Of a DNA stretch of 62,500 nucleotides, positions 1 through 9,219 are shown in pieces. The translations under genes were made by a program, and so were the position numbers. How positions within the stretch are numbered: position 1 is the stretch's first letter; the number at the start of each line of letters is the position of its first letter. Source of the stretch: Symbiodinium natans (Eukaryota > Sar > Dinophyceae > Suessiales > Symbiodiniaceae); contig CAJNDS010002146.1 of NCBI GenBank assembly GCA_905221605.1, positions 598,406 to 660,905 of the forward strand, in the 5' to 3' direction. The notes beneath the pieces were generated by a model. The model was not told the DNA's origin. It ran no database searches and was given only the letters and a program-made list of their open reading frames with translations.

Positions 1-16
1 CAGCTAGTTTACCCCC

Positions 17-118
17 AGAGACTCCAAGACCTCTTAGTTAAGGCATATTCCTTAAACCATATAAGGAACCCTCCCACATTTTGAGGAATATTCCTTAATT
101 AAGAGATATTGGAGGCCC
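17..118. mobile_element. Foldback element, family F4
   Basis: The two ends are inverted copies: GAGACTCCAAGACCTCTTA at the left and TAAGAGATATTGGAGGCCCT at the right, with ATTCCTTAA motifs mirrored inside. Related copies lie at about 27915-28072, 32068-32173, 33832-34055 and 35845-35925. No open frame for a transposase is present, so this would be non-autonomous. The family is defined only from copies in this window. Confidence 0.6.
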
Positions 119-144
119 TGGGCCGTCAATTAGCCTTACGGTGG

Positions 145-262
145 GGCCCATGTGACACGCGCAGTCTGAGCTGAGTGGAAGCCAAAGCATCGTCCGCAAT
201 CTGCCGCGCAGTGGCGCAAACTCAGTGGCACCCGTTTTCGTTTGTGTCGTTCTTTTTGCGTT
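145..262 (-). CDS. Candidate exon, unknown protein
   Basis: On the minus strand this GC-richer island is open and reads a peptide containing GATEFAPLRGRLRTMLWLPL. It lies between an F4 element and telomere-type repeats. No family is recognised and the ends are not fixed. Short length makes the call weak. Confidence 0.25.
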
Positions 263-612
263 CGGTTCCCTGACCCAAAGTCTTAAACGCCTAAACCTTA
301 AACTCTGAACACCTCCCTAAACCCTGAAGCCCTGAACCCCTAAGCCCCCGAACCCTTGCACAAGACGTAAGACCCTTTTGGCCTTCAGCCCTGAGCCACT
401 AAACCCCCACCACACCCTAAACATCCCTATGCCATGAACTTCTGAATCCTCCAGGTACAAGCCCAAGAAGTAGAGCTCTAAGGACCCTAAACTGGGTCTT
501 AAAGTGAAGCAACTGAGGTTTAAGTCTTTGAACAATTAGAGCGTAATGCTCTGAGCCCTACACCCTCCTAAACCCTAAATCTAAAACCCGAAGCCCTACA
601 CCCTAAACTCTG

Positions 613-673
613 TCGAGAGGCGAGGCAAAGCGGCATCGAAGGGCCACAGGGTCTGATCCTGCACTGCCGGGGT
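613..673 (-). CDS. Candidate micro-exon
   Basis: A 60-base island between telomere-type blocks reads AVQDQTLWPFDAALPRLSTE on the minus strand. It is too short to judge alone; it follows the pattern of minus-strand islands seen throughout the window. Confidence 0.22.
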
Positions 674-701
674 TTAGGGTTTAGGGTTTAGGGTTTAGGG
701 T

Positions 702-733
<32 letters not shown>

Positions 734-760
734 GGCTTAGGGTTCAGGGTTAGGGGTTGT
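669..760 (+). repeat. Telomere-type repeat block with TTGAGGG variant run
   Basis: Several TTTAGGG units are followed by a run in which the variant TTGAGGG is repeated about six times, then degenerate units. The uniform variant run suggests local copying of one mutated unit. Confidence 0.9.
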
Positions 761-902
761 ACCTTGGACCCTCAAGGTTGTACCCTTGGGTTTGGGGAAC
801 CTGTACTAATGATCCTTAAGGTAGCTAGAAAGGGTGCCATATTGGGAGTAAATGAAGGGGAACCTTTAGGGGTACAGCCTTAGGGGTACAGGTCTTAATC
901 CC
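757..902. mobile_element. Foldback element, family F6
   Basis: The left end TTGTACCTTGGACCCTCAAG mirrors the right-end GGTACAGCCTTAGGGGTACA region, with GGTTTGGGGAACC and GGGGAACCTTTAGG inside. Other copies: 25255-25455, 40533-40790 (interrupted), 45238-45385 and 50245-50392. No coding frame inside. Confidence 0.5.
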
Positions 903-1565
903 TCGAGAGGGAGCCTGATACTTCCTAACTTGAGGGAGGTGCTTATGAATAACGAAGGGTTTAAGGCTCATGCTTCCTAACGGACGGGCTTTTGAACAAC
1001 AAGGGTTTAAGGCTCATCCCTCTGGCGTCAGCGTTTCAAGTTGTCGCGTAATGTTTGTGGCCCTCACCATGAGTGCTACTTCAACTTGATCTGCCTCTCA
1101 CGATTTGTCTTAAAGTGTACTCCGTGCTATCTCCGAGTGAACGGCTTCAGTGGTTGGCGGTTTAGGGCCAAAGCAGTTTGAGGCTTTGGCATCCAGAGTT
1201 TGGGCTTGCAGGATCTCTCAAGGGTTTAGGGCTGAGGGGGTCGGGATATAGCATATAGTTGAGGAGCGCATGATTCTCGCAAGCAGCTAGCCCCTAGGTC
1301 CACAAAGGAAACTTAGACCCGGAACACCCAAACCCACACAAACCGAACCCTTTAGGGTTCAGGGTCTAGGGCATAGCGTTTCCTTGACACCAAGCCTTCT
1401 CTGTTCATGATTCAGACCCACGATCCCTAAACACCAAGTTAGTACAAAGCAGAGTCATAAGTGCCCTAAAGGGTATCTAAATGGTTTCTCCTACGTTGTC
1501 ACTACCTCCTTCCAAGTCCCCCGACCCTCCAAGCACCCAGAGCTACCTGCACACAAATACATACA

Positions 1566-2215
1566 TAATATATATATATATATATATATGGTGCAGCGTC
1601 GCTGCCCCCCCCACCCCCCCCCCCCACCCCATGGTACCCCCCCCCGCCCCCATGGCCCCCCCCCCCCCCAAAAAAAAAAAAAATCTTTCCCCGCCCCGCC
1701 CCCCTGTGGTTCGGGCCCCCCTGTGGGGTGGTGTGGTTGGGGTTTGGGTTTGTTTGGGGTTTAGGGTTGAGGGTTAAGGGTCGAGGGTTTAGGGTTTAGG
1801 GTTTTAAGATTTAAGATTAAGGTTTAGGTTTAGGGTTTAGGGTTTAAGGTTTAGGGTTTAGGGTTTCAGGTTTAGGGTTTAGGGTTTAGGGTCCCCGCCC
1901 CGCCCCCCTGTGGTTTGGGCCCTGCTGTGGGGTGCTGTGGTTGGGGTTTGGGTTGAGGGTTTAGGGTTTAGGGTTTAGGGTTTACGGGTTTACGGGTTTA
2001 GGGGTTTTGGGTTTAGGGTTTAGGGGGTTTAGGGTTTAGGGTTTAGGGGGGGGGGTGGGGGGGGGGGGGTTTGGGGGGGGGGTTGGGGGGGGGGTTGGGG
2101 GGACGGGGGGGGGGGGGGGGGATACCATGGGGGGGGGGGGGGGGGTGGGAGGGGGGTGGGGGGGGGTACCAACACGGGACACGGAACCATATATATATAT
2201 ATATATATATGAGCC
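1566..2215. repeat. Large inverted structure: (TA)n-polyC ... polyG-(TA)n
   Basis: The left arm runs (TA)n, ATGG, then C-rich sequence including CCATGGTACC. The right arm has G-rich sequence including GGTACC and CCATGG, then CCATATATAT. Between the arms are telomere-type repeats and a direct repeat (about 1688-1750 and 1892-1950) containing CCCCGCCCCGCCCCCCTGTG. Frames of Gly or Pro read from the homopolymers are composition artefacts. Confidence 0.7.
1757..2048 (+). repeat. Degenerate telomere-type repeats
   Basis: TTTAGGG units with TTAAGGG, TTCAGGG, TTTACGGG and TTTTGGG variants fill the loop of the surrounding inverted structure. Confidence 0.9.
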
Positions 2216-2464
2216 ATGGACCTTTGGGTATAATGTGATCACTTGCTTTGGGTTTTACTTCAACAGTACTAACAGTTATCAAATGAGTACTTGCGTTTCA
2301 TATTATACATATTGCAACTAGAGGTATGTGAGAGAGATGTTCAGAGTTCCCCAATCATTCAAGCTGAACCCTTAAACCCTAAGACCAGAACCCTACATCC
2401 TAAACCCTTAACCCTAAACCATGAACCATTCGAGACTTTTCCGCGAGCAAAGGCGTTGCCCTAG

Positions 2465-2700
2465 GTCACGACAGACCCATCGACCAGCACGGCATTAGGG
2501 TTTAGAGTTTAGGGAGTTTAAGGTTCAGAGTTTAGGGTTTAGGGTGTAGGGTTTAGGGTCTTATCTCCCTCTACTTGCTAGGCTTTCATTTGCCAGGCTG
2601 TAGGGTTTAGGGCCTAAGGTTTAGTATCTAGGGTTTAAGGTTTAGGGCTTAGGGTTTATCCACAACTTCGTCCCTAAACCCTAAAACCCTGTCCCTAAAC
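2465..2700. repeat. Telomere-type repeats in both orientations
   Basis: TTTAGGG-like units on the plus strand change to CCCTAAA-like units near 2675, so the block switches orientation. No gene is seen in 2210-2860 apart from a doubtful minus-strand island near 2435-2490 that reads AVLVDGSVVT. Confidence 0.8.
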
Positions 2701-2989
2701 CTTGAATCCTTGACTGCAATCTCTAAGGCATTAACCTTAGATCTGAAGTTCCACAACTTCGTTCCTAAACTTAAACCCCTTGTCCCTAAACCCCAAAGCC
2801 ACTCAGCCTTCAAGATATGTCATATCATTCAATTTTTATTTATTTTGTGGTGAGGGTTTAGTGTTTTGAATTTAGGCTATAAGGTGATTAGAAGAAAAAT
2901 CCTCAGCGATCACGGGATTAGCCCACGAGTCCGGCAAACCGCTGCGGTTGAAACGGTCACCTTAGTTACTGAGTTCATAAGCCTCCCAA

Positions 2990-3120
2990 AAAGTGTACAC
3001 TTTCAGTTCTATAGGGGATTAGAGTGTCCCAAAAAGTCTAACGTGTATTTTTCAGTTACCACGCCACCAGCCATAGCTCCATGCCAGTCAGGGAAGTCGT
3101 ACTCCTAGATGGTCTGCCCA
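2990..3120 (-). CDS. Candidate exon downstream of an F2 element
   Basis: Minus-strand frames here include YDFPDWHGAMAGGVVTEKYT and, in another frame directly after the F2 element, a peptide containing RPSRSTTSLTGMELWLVA that ends at a GTAACT donor-like site. The second frame is in phase with the upstream open frame if the F2 element is spliced out. Which frame is used cannot be settled by eye. Confidence 0.4.
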
Positions 3121-3123
3121 GCC

Positions 3124-3224
3124 CTTGGTAGCCCAATAACGATTCTAACAAGGGTTGGTGACTTCATAAGGGAACGTAGAACCCCAAAAACAAGGTGGCA
3201 GAAGAGTGCCACTTGGCTACCAAG
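3124..3224. mobile_element. Foldback element F2, introner-like
   Basis: Ends are CTTGGTAGCCCAA and its mirror TTGGCTACCAAG. On the minus strand the first end contains CTTG|GTAGCC and the last ends in CCAAG, so both splice dinucleotides lie in the inverted repeats. The coding-like frame at 3225-3357 runs straight into it. Confidence 0.6.
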
Positions 3225-3357
3225 ATTCTGTGGATCCATAGCCACAGCCTTTGAGGGATGCCGCTGATCCGCACTGTGCTCAAACGGGTCCAAGTCGAGC
3301 ACAGCTCCCGCGACCAAGTACGTGCCAGGGTTCGTCCCGATAGCGACCACAACCTTA
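3225..3357 (-). CDS. Candidate exon ending at the F2 element
   Basis: A minus-strand open stretch begins after an AG|G acceptor-like site (AACTAAG|GTTGTGG) and reads IGTNPGTYLVAGAVLDLDPF followed by EHSADQRHPSKAVAMDPQN before entering the F2 terminus CTTG|GTAGCC. Composition is convincingly protein-like. The protein family is not recognised. Confidence 0.5.
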
Positions 3358-3534
3358 GTTGTCCAGCACCCTTGGGGAACTAAAGGTGAACCTTTGGGAT
3401 TCTACAAAGGGAAATCAAAGACCCCACAGAGGTAAAAAGGCTTCCTACTCTGCGTTGACTTTGGGACTATAAAGAAACGCAATACCCCAAAAAGATAAAA
3501 AAAAAACAATTGTACTCTCGCAGGGTTGAGAGCT

Positions 3535-3650
3535 TAGGGTTTAAGGTTTGGGTTTAAAATTTGGGGTTTAGGGTTCAGGGTTCAGGGTTTAGGATTTAGG
3601 GTTTAAAGTCTAGGCCGTATGGTTTAGGGTTTAGAACTTAGGGATAGAAA
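3535..3650 (+). repeat. Degenerate telomere-type repeats
   Basis: TTTAGGG, TTCAGGG and TTTAAGG variants. The preceding stretch 3358-3534 shows no gene, only a short A-rich tract and a degenerate F2-like fragment. Confidence 0.8.
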
Positions 3651-3764
3651 GCTTTTGGATTTTTTTCCACCAGCAGAACTAACTACGTCTGTACAAATCA
3701 CTACAAAATCATTGGTGAGAATGGCCGTACTGGCGAGTAACGATGGGAATAGTGAACATCATGC

Positions 3765-3872
3765 AAATGTCTTCTTCAGGCGACCGTCGGAGACCGCGCC
3801 AACCCACATGTCAGAAATATGGACTCTTCGAGAACGCTTGGCCAAACGATTCGCCAGTTCTGCAGCGTGACA
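3765..3872 (-). CDS. Candidate exon, unknown protein
   Basis: On the minus strand the frame reads HAAELANRLAKRSRRVHISD, then MWVGAVSDGRLKKTFA, before a stop. A CTGCAG near its start is a possible acceptor. A plus-strand open frame of 71 codons overlaps (3655-3870), so the strand is not certain. Confidence 0.35.
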
Positions 3873-4099
3873 ATGCACCAGGTCTGTGGTGATTAAAGAT
3901 GACAGTTTAATGTTTCAGCATCTGCCGTTCTTGCAGGAAGCCGCTTTAGTTGCAATACATCTATATTACTAGCAGAGACTCTGGTTCAAGTTCTTCAACG
4001 GCAGCCGAAACAAGCAAGCAGGATCTGAACACTCAGCAACAACACTCCGTCGTCGTCATTAACTATAGCTCGGCCCAGCCACTTTACTTCAGCCGACAC

Positions 4100-4229
4100 A
4101 GATGAATAGAAGGGGAGAGCGAGAAAGAGTGGACAGAAATAGAAAGAAAGAGCAAGAAAATCGAGTAGACAAAAAGAAAGAGAGAACGAGAGCAAGAGAG
4201 AAAGAGAGCAACAAAGAAAGAGAAAGAGA

Positions 4230-4322
<93 letters not shown>
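4100..4322 (+). repeat. (GA)n microsatellite and flanking GA-rich tract
   Basis: An imperfect GA-rich stretch grades into a pure (GA)n run of roughly 100 bases. Arg-Glu and Ser-Leu frames across it are repeat translations, not genes. Confidence 0.95.
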
Positions 4323-4325
<3 letters not shown>

Positions 4326-4400
4326 TGGAGCCAAAAGACACTGCACCCGGAAGGTGGGCCTTTAGGGTTTAAGGTTTAGGGTTTATATAGGGTTTAGGGT

Positions 4401-4711
4401 TTAGAGTTTAGGGTTTACAACACTCGGAGCTGAAGCTGCCAGCGTGGTTGAAGCTGCACAAGTTCTCACAACCGGCACATAGCGAGAAGACCCAATCTCA
4501 AACCATAACAACATCCTGCGCCCCACCTGAGCCCAGCATCGTTCAAAGACCGGAGACTGGATACCACATTTTTGTCCGGCTTCGGGATGTACCTCAGCTC
4601 CCGCGAAAACACCCAATCGAAGCTTTCTTAAGGTTGAAGGACCCAGGCACAGACTCCGTAGACCGAGTACCCAAGCTAGCAGTCGTGAGCAAGGCTACAC
4701 ACTTACTGTAA
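4401..4711. CDS. Coding-like island, strand undecided
   Basis: Both strands are open. Plus (4448-4711, 87 codons) includes PETGYHIFVRLRDVPQLPRK; minus (4401-4616) includes GQKCGIQSPVFERCWAQVGR. The plus frame has the more protein-like composition, but neighbouring calls favour minus. No family recognised. Confidence 0.3.
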
Positions 4712-4926
4712 GCCATGCGTCGGTATAGCCTTTAACTTCTAGTTGCAACCCAGGTGCTTCTTGAGACGATCACGCACCACACCCTGGGACAAGCGTGGTG
4801 ATGTACCAGGCACCATCTATTATGTTGTACCATTAACACTATCTTGCGTCTAGCGCAGACAAGAATCCCACTTCCCAGGGAAAGACATGTGCTTGCTGTA
4901 AAGCAGATAGCCAGCGCATTGGTTGA

Positions 4927-5181
4927 TCATTGCCTTATGAGATTAAAGGCCCAGGGGGCCCAACACGTAAAGGTTATGGCACCGTGCTGACCATGAACGA
5001 GACCTAAGAACAGAGCAGTGTCACAGAGCTCATCGTCCCAATTCCCGGCATCCAACTCTGCCAGAAAGATCTCGAAATCGGTTTTCGTCCAATCAATCGA
5101 TGTCGTGCACCGAGGTTCCAGCAGTTCAGCCTGAACAGCAAAGCCCAAGTAAGGAAGATATAGAACGACAATTGAAGACAC
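4927..5181 (-). CDS. Candidate exon, acidic unknown protein
   Basis: An 84-codon minus-strand frame begins MSSIVVLYLPYLGFAVQAEL and contains SIDWTKTDFEIFLAELDAGN and DDELCDTALFLGLVHGQHG. The mix of hydrophobic and acidic residues looks like a folded domain, one of the best coding signals in the first 10 kb. Family not recognised. The 3' end meets no obvious repeat; the 5' end lies just before telomere-type repeats at 5200. Confidence 0.55.
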   Translation of the reverse strand: MSSIVVLYLPYLGFAVQAELLEPRCTTSIDWTKTDFEIFLAELDAGNWDDELCDTALFLGLVHGQHGAITFTCWAPWAFNLIRQ

Positions 5182-5239
5182 AGGATGGTAAAAAATGGGT
5201 TTTGGGTTTTGGGTTTAGGGTTTATAGGGTTTAGGGTTT

Positions 5240-5755
5240 AGCAGCGGCAGCGGCAGCTAGAAGCGCAAGCAGCAGCAAGCAGCAGCGAGCAGCAGCGAGC
5301 AGCAGTGAGCAGCAGCGAGCAGCAGTGAGCAGCAGCGAGCAGCAGCGAGCAGTAGCGAGCAGCAGCGAGCAGCAGCAAGCAGCAGCGAGCAGCAGCAAGC
5401 AGCAGCAAGCAGCAGCAAGCCGCAGCAAGCAGCAGCAAGCAGCAGCGAGCAGCAGCCAGCAGCAGCAAGCAGCAGCGAGCAGCAGCAAGCAGCAGCGAGC
5501 AGCAGCAAGCAGCAGCAAGCAGCAGCAAGCAGCAGCAAGCAGCAGCGCCAGCAGCGAGCAGCAGCGAGCAGCAGCGAGCAGCAGCGAGCAGCAGCGAGCA
5601 GCAGCGAGCAGCAGCGAGCAGCAGCAAGCAGCAGCAAGCAGCAGCAAGCGGCAGCAGCAGCAAGCACGAGCAAGCAGCAGCCAGCAGCAGCCAGCAGCAG
5701 CAAGCAGCAGCAAGCAGCAGCACGCAGCAGCAAGCAGCAGCACGCAGCAAGCACC
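5240..5755 (+). repeat. CAG-type trinucleotide array
   Basis: About 500 bases of AGCAGC units interleaved as AGCAGCAGCRAGC (R = A or G). All frames on both strands are largely open: Ser/Gln/Ala-rich on plus (to 144 codons) and Leu/Ala/Cys-rich on minus (to 170 codons). Coding is possible on plus, where Gln/Ala/Ser arrays occur in coccidian proteins, but openness follows from the repeat itself. Confidence 0.95.
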
Positions 5756-5824
5756 CTAAACCCTAAAACCTAAACCCTGAACCCCAGCAATACAAAAACA
5801 CAGTGCAGCAGCTTAGCCACAGGT

Positions 5825-6343
5825 TCACGTTGGACATAGGCGGCAATGGCATTCGCGAATTGCTTCGGGTATGTCCTTATTCATCATTATGAAGCTGAGG
5901 CAATTTGACGCACGGGCTGCGATAGGGTCGGAGGCTATATAGGTGTTACAGGTCGGATGAACAAAGCCCTTACTTTGCAGTATAGTGTCTGGCTCTGCTT
6001 CAACAGCTTGCGAACACCCGTAAAGGTTTTCTGGTTTTTGCGAACAGCGCTCGCATGCTGGGAACGAAAAGCGTTCTGATAGCTCAGCTTCACCTTCACA
6101 AGAGAAGCCCTGTCCATCTGGGTGAGGCAGCCGGCTACAGACTGCAGGTGTTCCATCAGCTTTGAGTCGTTGGATATTGCAAAGTGCCGCTTCACAGAGG
6201 GGCTCTGGAAGTGACACATGTACCAAAAGCCGCGAAATACCTGGGTTGCTGTGTTCCAAATGCAACCAGGGAAGCCCACAGTAGCATTGCAACAAGTCAC
6301 TCACAAGACTCCATGCAGCTATGGAACCGGACACCTTTTGCAA
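5825..6343 (-). CDS. Coding-like region, frame undecided
   Basis: Two minus-strand frames overlap. One (5935-6300) includes KRHFAISNDSKLMEHLQSVA and GCLTQMDRASLVKVKLSYQN, basic and helix-like; the other (5825-6343, 172 codons) includes FVHPTCNTYIASDPIAARAS. Two frames both open suggest spliced exons or decay. No family is recognised. Confidence 0.4.
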   Translation of the reverse strand: MQKVSGSIAAWSLVSDLLQCYCGLPWLHLEHSNPGISRLLVHVSLPEPLCEAALCNIQRLKADGTPAVCSRLPHPDGQGFSCEGEAELSERFSFPACERCSQKPENLYGCSQAVEAEPDTILQSKGFVHPTCNTYIASDPIAARASNCLSFIMMNKDIPEAIRECHCRLCPT

Positions 6344-6753
6344 AGGTATTCAAAGGCTGGGCTGTCTAGGAAGCAGGATTGCGCAGGTTGCTCCAGCATA
6401 TAGCGAATGTTTCTCCAATAGAGGACGAAGAGAAGCAAGCATATTCGAGCAGCAAAAATATTGCCACTGTGCACAAACCCGTAACCAGCATTGCCCTCTG
6501 GTGTAATGACAGTCCGCCCCGAAGTCGATCGGGACCTTATATATACATTGCGGCTGCACGCGCAGCAGCGTACACAGCTGCCCTGTTTGGGTGGCATAGT
6601 ATATGTGTTCGAGTATGTTAGGTAGACCAGGCAAGGCGCATAATACTGAAGGAGTTGCACATCAGACCGATCACAGCAAAGCCAGTATCCTGACGCATTC
6701 GCCGAGCTTCGTTCAACGCTGTCCTTATACACGGCTTCGATCGAAGCAGTCAC
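6319..6753 (-). CDS. Candidate coding region, unknown protein
   Basis: A 144-codon minus-strand frame contains GYWLCCDRSDVQLLQYYAPC and a hydrophobic segment AARICLLLFVLYWRNIRYML near its end that could span a membrane. An overlapping minus frame (6350-6634) is also open. It continues into the island at 5825-6343 on the same strand, so both may belong to one gene. Confidence 0.35.
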   Translation of the reverse strand: MTASIEAVYKDSVERSSANASGYWLCCDRSDVQLLQYYAPCLVYLTYSNTYTMPPKQGSCVRCCACSRNVYIRSRSTSGRTVITPEGNAGYGFVHSGNIFAARICLLLFVLYWRNIRYMLEQPAQSCFLDSPAFEYLCKRCPVP

Positions 6754-6904
6754 AAGCTAAGTGAGACGCGTTAGATAAAATATCCTGCGTTGCAACAAAG
6801 TTTCAAATATCCAGAAGCGCTTAGCAAATCCATTTGAATTGGGCAATCCTCAAGTTCCATCGATTCGCCACGATAGCCAATTGCCTCCAAACACGAATGC
6901 AGCA

Positions 6905-7087
6905 CTAACACGTCGCAACGAAAAGACCCTTAACTTCAACCCTTAACTGCGTGAAGAGCATAAGCCAAAGCACTCGGAGGCTCTTGCCCACTTCATCTTC
7001 ACCAGAAAAGAGGTGAAGAAAATCGACATCCTCCAAGGCAGAGCAGGGATTGAGGTTCTTCGGGAAAGCATGATCCTCCTTATACAC
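6905..7087 (-). CDS. Candidate exon with a methyltransferase-like motif
   Basis: A 60-codon minus-strand frame contains ALEDVDFLHLFSGEDEVGKS. The FLHLFSG core resembles motif I (AdoMet-binding F-x-G loop) of C5 cytosine methyltransferase-like proteins, as far as I recall common in dinoflagellate repeat-borne genes. Catalytic motif IV (PC) was not found nearby, so the match is only suggestive. A GTGCTT after SLR is a possible donor. Confidence 0.4.
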   Translation of the reverse strand: MYKEDHAFPKNLNPCSALEDVDFLHLFSGEDEVGKSLRVLWLMLFTQLRVEVKGLFVATC

Positions 7088-7257
7088 ATGTCGATCTGTT
7101 TACATGCCCAGCCGAGGTGCTTTTCCCGAGGCTTTAGTTTTAGGGCTTGGTTCTTTAGTGGTTTTGGGGATTTCGCGTTAAGGGCTTTGGCTTTGCAGGC
7201 TCGGTACTTGATGTGGTTTAGTCCTTACAGTGTCACACTTTTAGGGTTGAGGGGTTT

Positions 7258-7352
7258 GCGCGGGGGGGGGGGTTGGGGGGGGGGGGGGGGGGGGGGGGGT
7301 GGGGGGGGGTGGGGGTGGGGGGGGGGGAGGGGTGGGGGGTGGGCGGGGAGGG
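7258..7352 (+). repeat. Poly-G tract
   Basis: About 90 bases of G broken by single T, A or C. It can form G-quadruplexes. The Gly-rich frames across it are not genes. Confidence 0.95.
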
Positions 7353-7416
7353 GGGCGTCCCTGCAAAGTCAAAGATGTGCAAAGTAGAACGACTGGTGTT
7401 GAGGGAGGGTTGCTAC

Positions 7417-7766
7417 TTAATCACTGCAAAGCCACCTGAAATATTTGAACCTGCATCCTTGCAGTCCTCGTCCTGAAGTGTCCCCCGGTGAAAAGCCAGC
7501 AGGAGCAGCAGGGTAATGAGTTGCAAAGGGGCGCCCCAACGCAACAGCTCGGGAACCATGATTGGCCACTGCTTGTGATTGGCCGCGGATTTGTTGCGAC
7601 TTGTATATTTGAGCATGTGAGGCACACACATGCACACACACGAAGTTCTTAAGAGGACATTTGTGCACGCAGCCAAGTCGCTCACACACAGACGCGAATT
7701 TGGAACTCTGCGCCGTATCTTTTCCAAAGCGCAGATCGGAACACATGTGTGCATATATGTCCCCAC
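7417..7766 (-). CDS. Open frames of doubtful coding status
   Basis: Three overlapping minus-strand frames are open (72-117 codons). One contains KNFVCVHVCASHAQIYKSQQ, partly from a CA-rich stretch. None stands out as a protein. I note the region mainly because it links the islands on either side. Confidence 0.2.
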
Positions 7767-7793
7767 ACAGTGCTCAAGTCGATCTGCACAAAG

Positions 7794-8490
7794 TTAGATA
7801 ACACGTCGTTTCTTCAGCTCTTGCACCGACAAGCCTGCCAGCAGGGTTTCCCTCTTCTTCGAAACGTTCCACATGTTCGAGGCTTCTCGGAAAGTAATGC
7901 CCTTCTTAGCTTTCATGCGCGCGATGTACTTCAGGCGAATCTCCTTGAACTCCCCGGGCTGGTAGAGGGTCTGGGGTTTTTCTGCATCGATGCAAGGATC
8001 CTTGCTAACCTTTCCACAGGGTTTCTTCTTGTTCTTGTTCTTTCGGACTTCCCGCTCTCCATCTTCTTCAGGGTGCTCTAGTGGAATCTCGTCATCATCT
8101 TTGCTCCACCTTAACAAAATGGAACCAATTGTACGGGAACTCCCATGAAAAAAACACACTTCATCCCACAATGCGCGCAAGAACGGCACTGATCGCTGGG
8201 CAGGATCGGCTTGGACTTCATCGTGGAGAGACTCTTGAAGTTCTCCAGCACCTGGGATGTATGAAGCAATAAGGAGGTGATTTAAGCACCGATGACTGCG
8301 TGGGTCTTTTCTAGCCAGTGCATTTTTGATCTGCTAAAGCACCTTGGGCGGCAATACCCTCCCGGCTCCGGCGGGCAAACCCGTATTGTGATTAGCCTTG
8401 AGCTTCTCCAGGATCCCAGCTAACCGATCATTCAAACCATGTCGGCCATTGGTCAGGCGCTGCCTGACTTGAGTAGTGCTAGGACCTCTC
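7794..8490 (-). CDS. Multi-exon minus-strand gene, unknown basic protein
   Basis: Best-structured gene in the window. Exon c (about 8343-8485) reads RLTNGRHGLNDRLAGILEKL and ends CCCAAG|GTGCTT. A roughly 91-base intron ends CATCCCAG|G at 8252. Exon b (about 8142-8251) reads VLENFKSLSTMKSKPILPSD, then CRSCAHCGMKC, a possible zinc knuckle. Exon a (7794-about 8109) follows an AAG|G acceptor and reads WSKDDDEIPLEHPEEDGERE, a Lys-rich linker, IARMKAKKGITFREASNMWN, and ends VQELKKRRVI before the stop. The 'WN..S..R..LL..LS..E.KKRR' ending is, from memory, like abundant dinoflagellate proteins; no function is known to me. Overlapping frames on the plus strand are weaker. Confidence 0.6.
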
Positions 8491-8529
8491 AAGGGACCCA
8501 ACAGCACTAGCAGCAACGGGCACACATGT

Positions 8530-8800
8530 GACACTCAACCACTTGATAGATTGCGGGGCTTGCAAGTCTTTGCCACGGCATCTTCCTCCTGGTCACCCTC
8601 AGCCTCAAGTTTGTTTTTTTTTGGAATGTGAAGCCACAATAACGGCACACGTGAGACCCGTGAAATATACATTTCAGCAAGAGACCTCTACCAAACTTTC
8701 GTTGGAAGAAAGTGTGAGAAGGCTTTCCTCTTCCTCAGCGCCGGAAGCATCGTCGCTGCCTCCACCCGAGAGCTCCTTGGGCTAGGGCTTCGGACTTATA
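8530..8800 (-). CDS. Candidate upstream exons of the 7.8-8.5 kb gene
   Basis: Minus-strand pieces read KLEAEGDQEEDAVAKTCKPR (about 8545-8620) and KELSGGGSDDASGAEEEESL (about 8700-8785). Both are acidic, low-complexity segments of the kind often N-terminal to basic domains. Boundaries and frame continuity are unresolved, and a plus-strand frame (8528-8785) overlaps. Confidence 0.35.
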
Positions 8801-9219
8801 CAGGGTAAATGCTGGGGCCTTATCACGTTCTGTTTGGACCACTGCAGTGGGATTCTCAAAGTACGTGGCGGCTGCCCTAAACCTTTTTATCAGGCACTGT
8901 GCACACTAAGTATACTATCCTCCTCCTCCTTGACTTTGTAAAAGCCATAGTCTTTCAGCTCTGTCTTCAAGTTGTAGAGGATGCAATGCCTGGCGCTCCT
9001 TGCTCGTCGAGCCAGCGTCTTGAACTTGCTAACCTAAGTGTCCGGACTATTGGGTCCTGCCCCCACCCAGAAACAGTCTACAATAGGTTGTAATGTTCGG
9101 GGCTACTAAGTTATATTATATATATATATATGTGCGACTAAAATCTCCACTGTTAATGCGTGGGGGCAGTACCCAACCAATTACTTCCAAGACACACTGA
9201 CTCTTAAGGTATAATTGTT

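Noticed and set aside
4084-4365. Ser/Leu- and Arg/Glu-rich frames
   Set aside because: Translation of (GA)n and (CT)n microsatellite.
5231-5754. 170-codon Leu/Ala/Cys frames on the minus strand of the CAG array
   Set aside because: All frames on both strands are open because of the trinucleotide repeat; composition is implausible for a protein.
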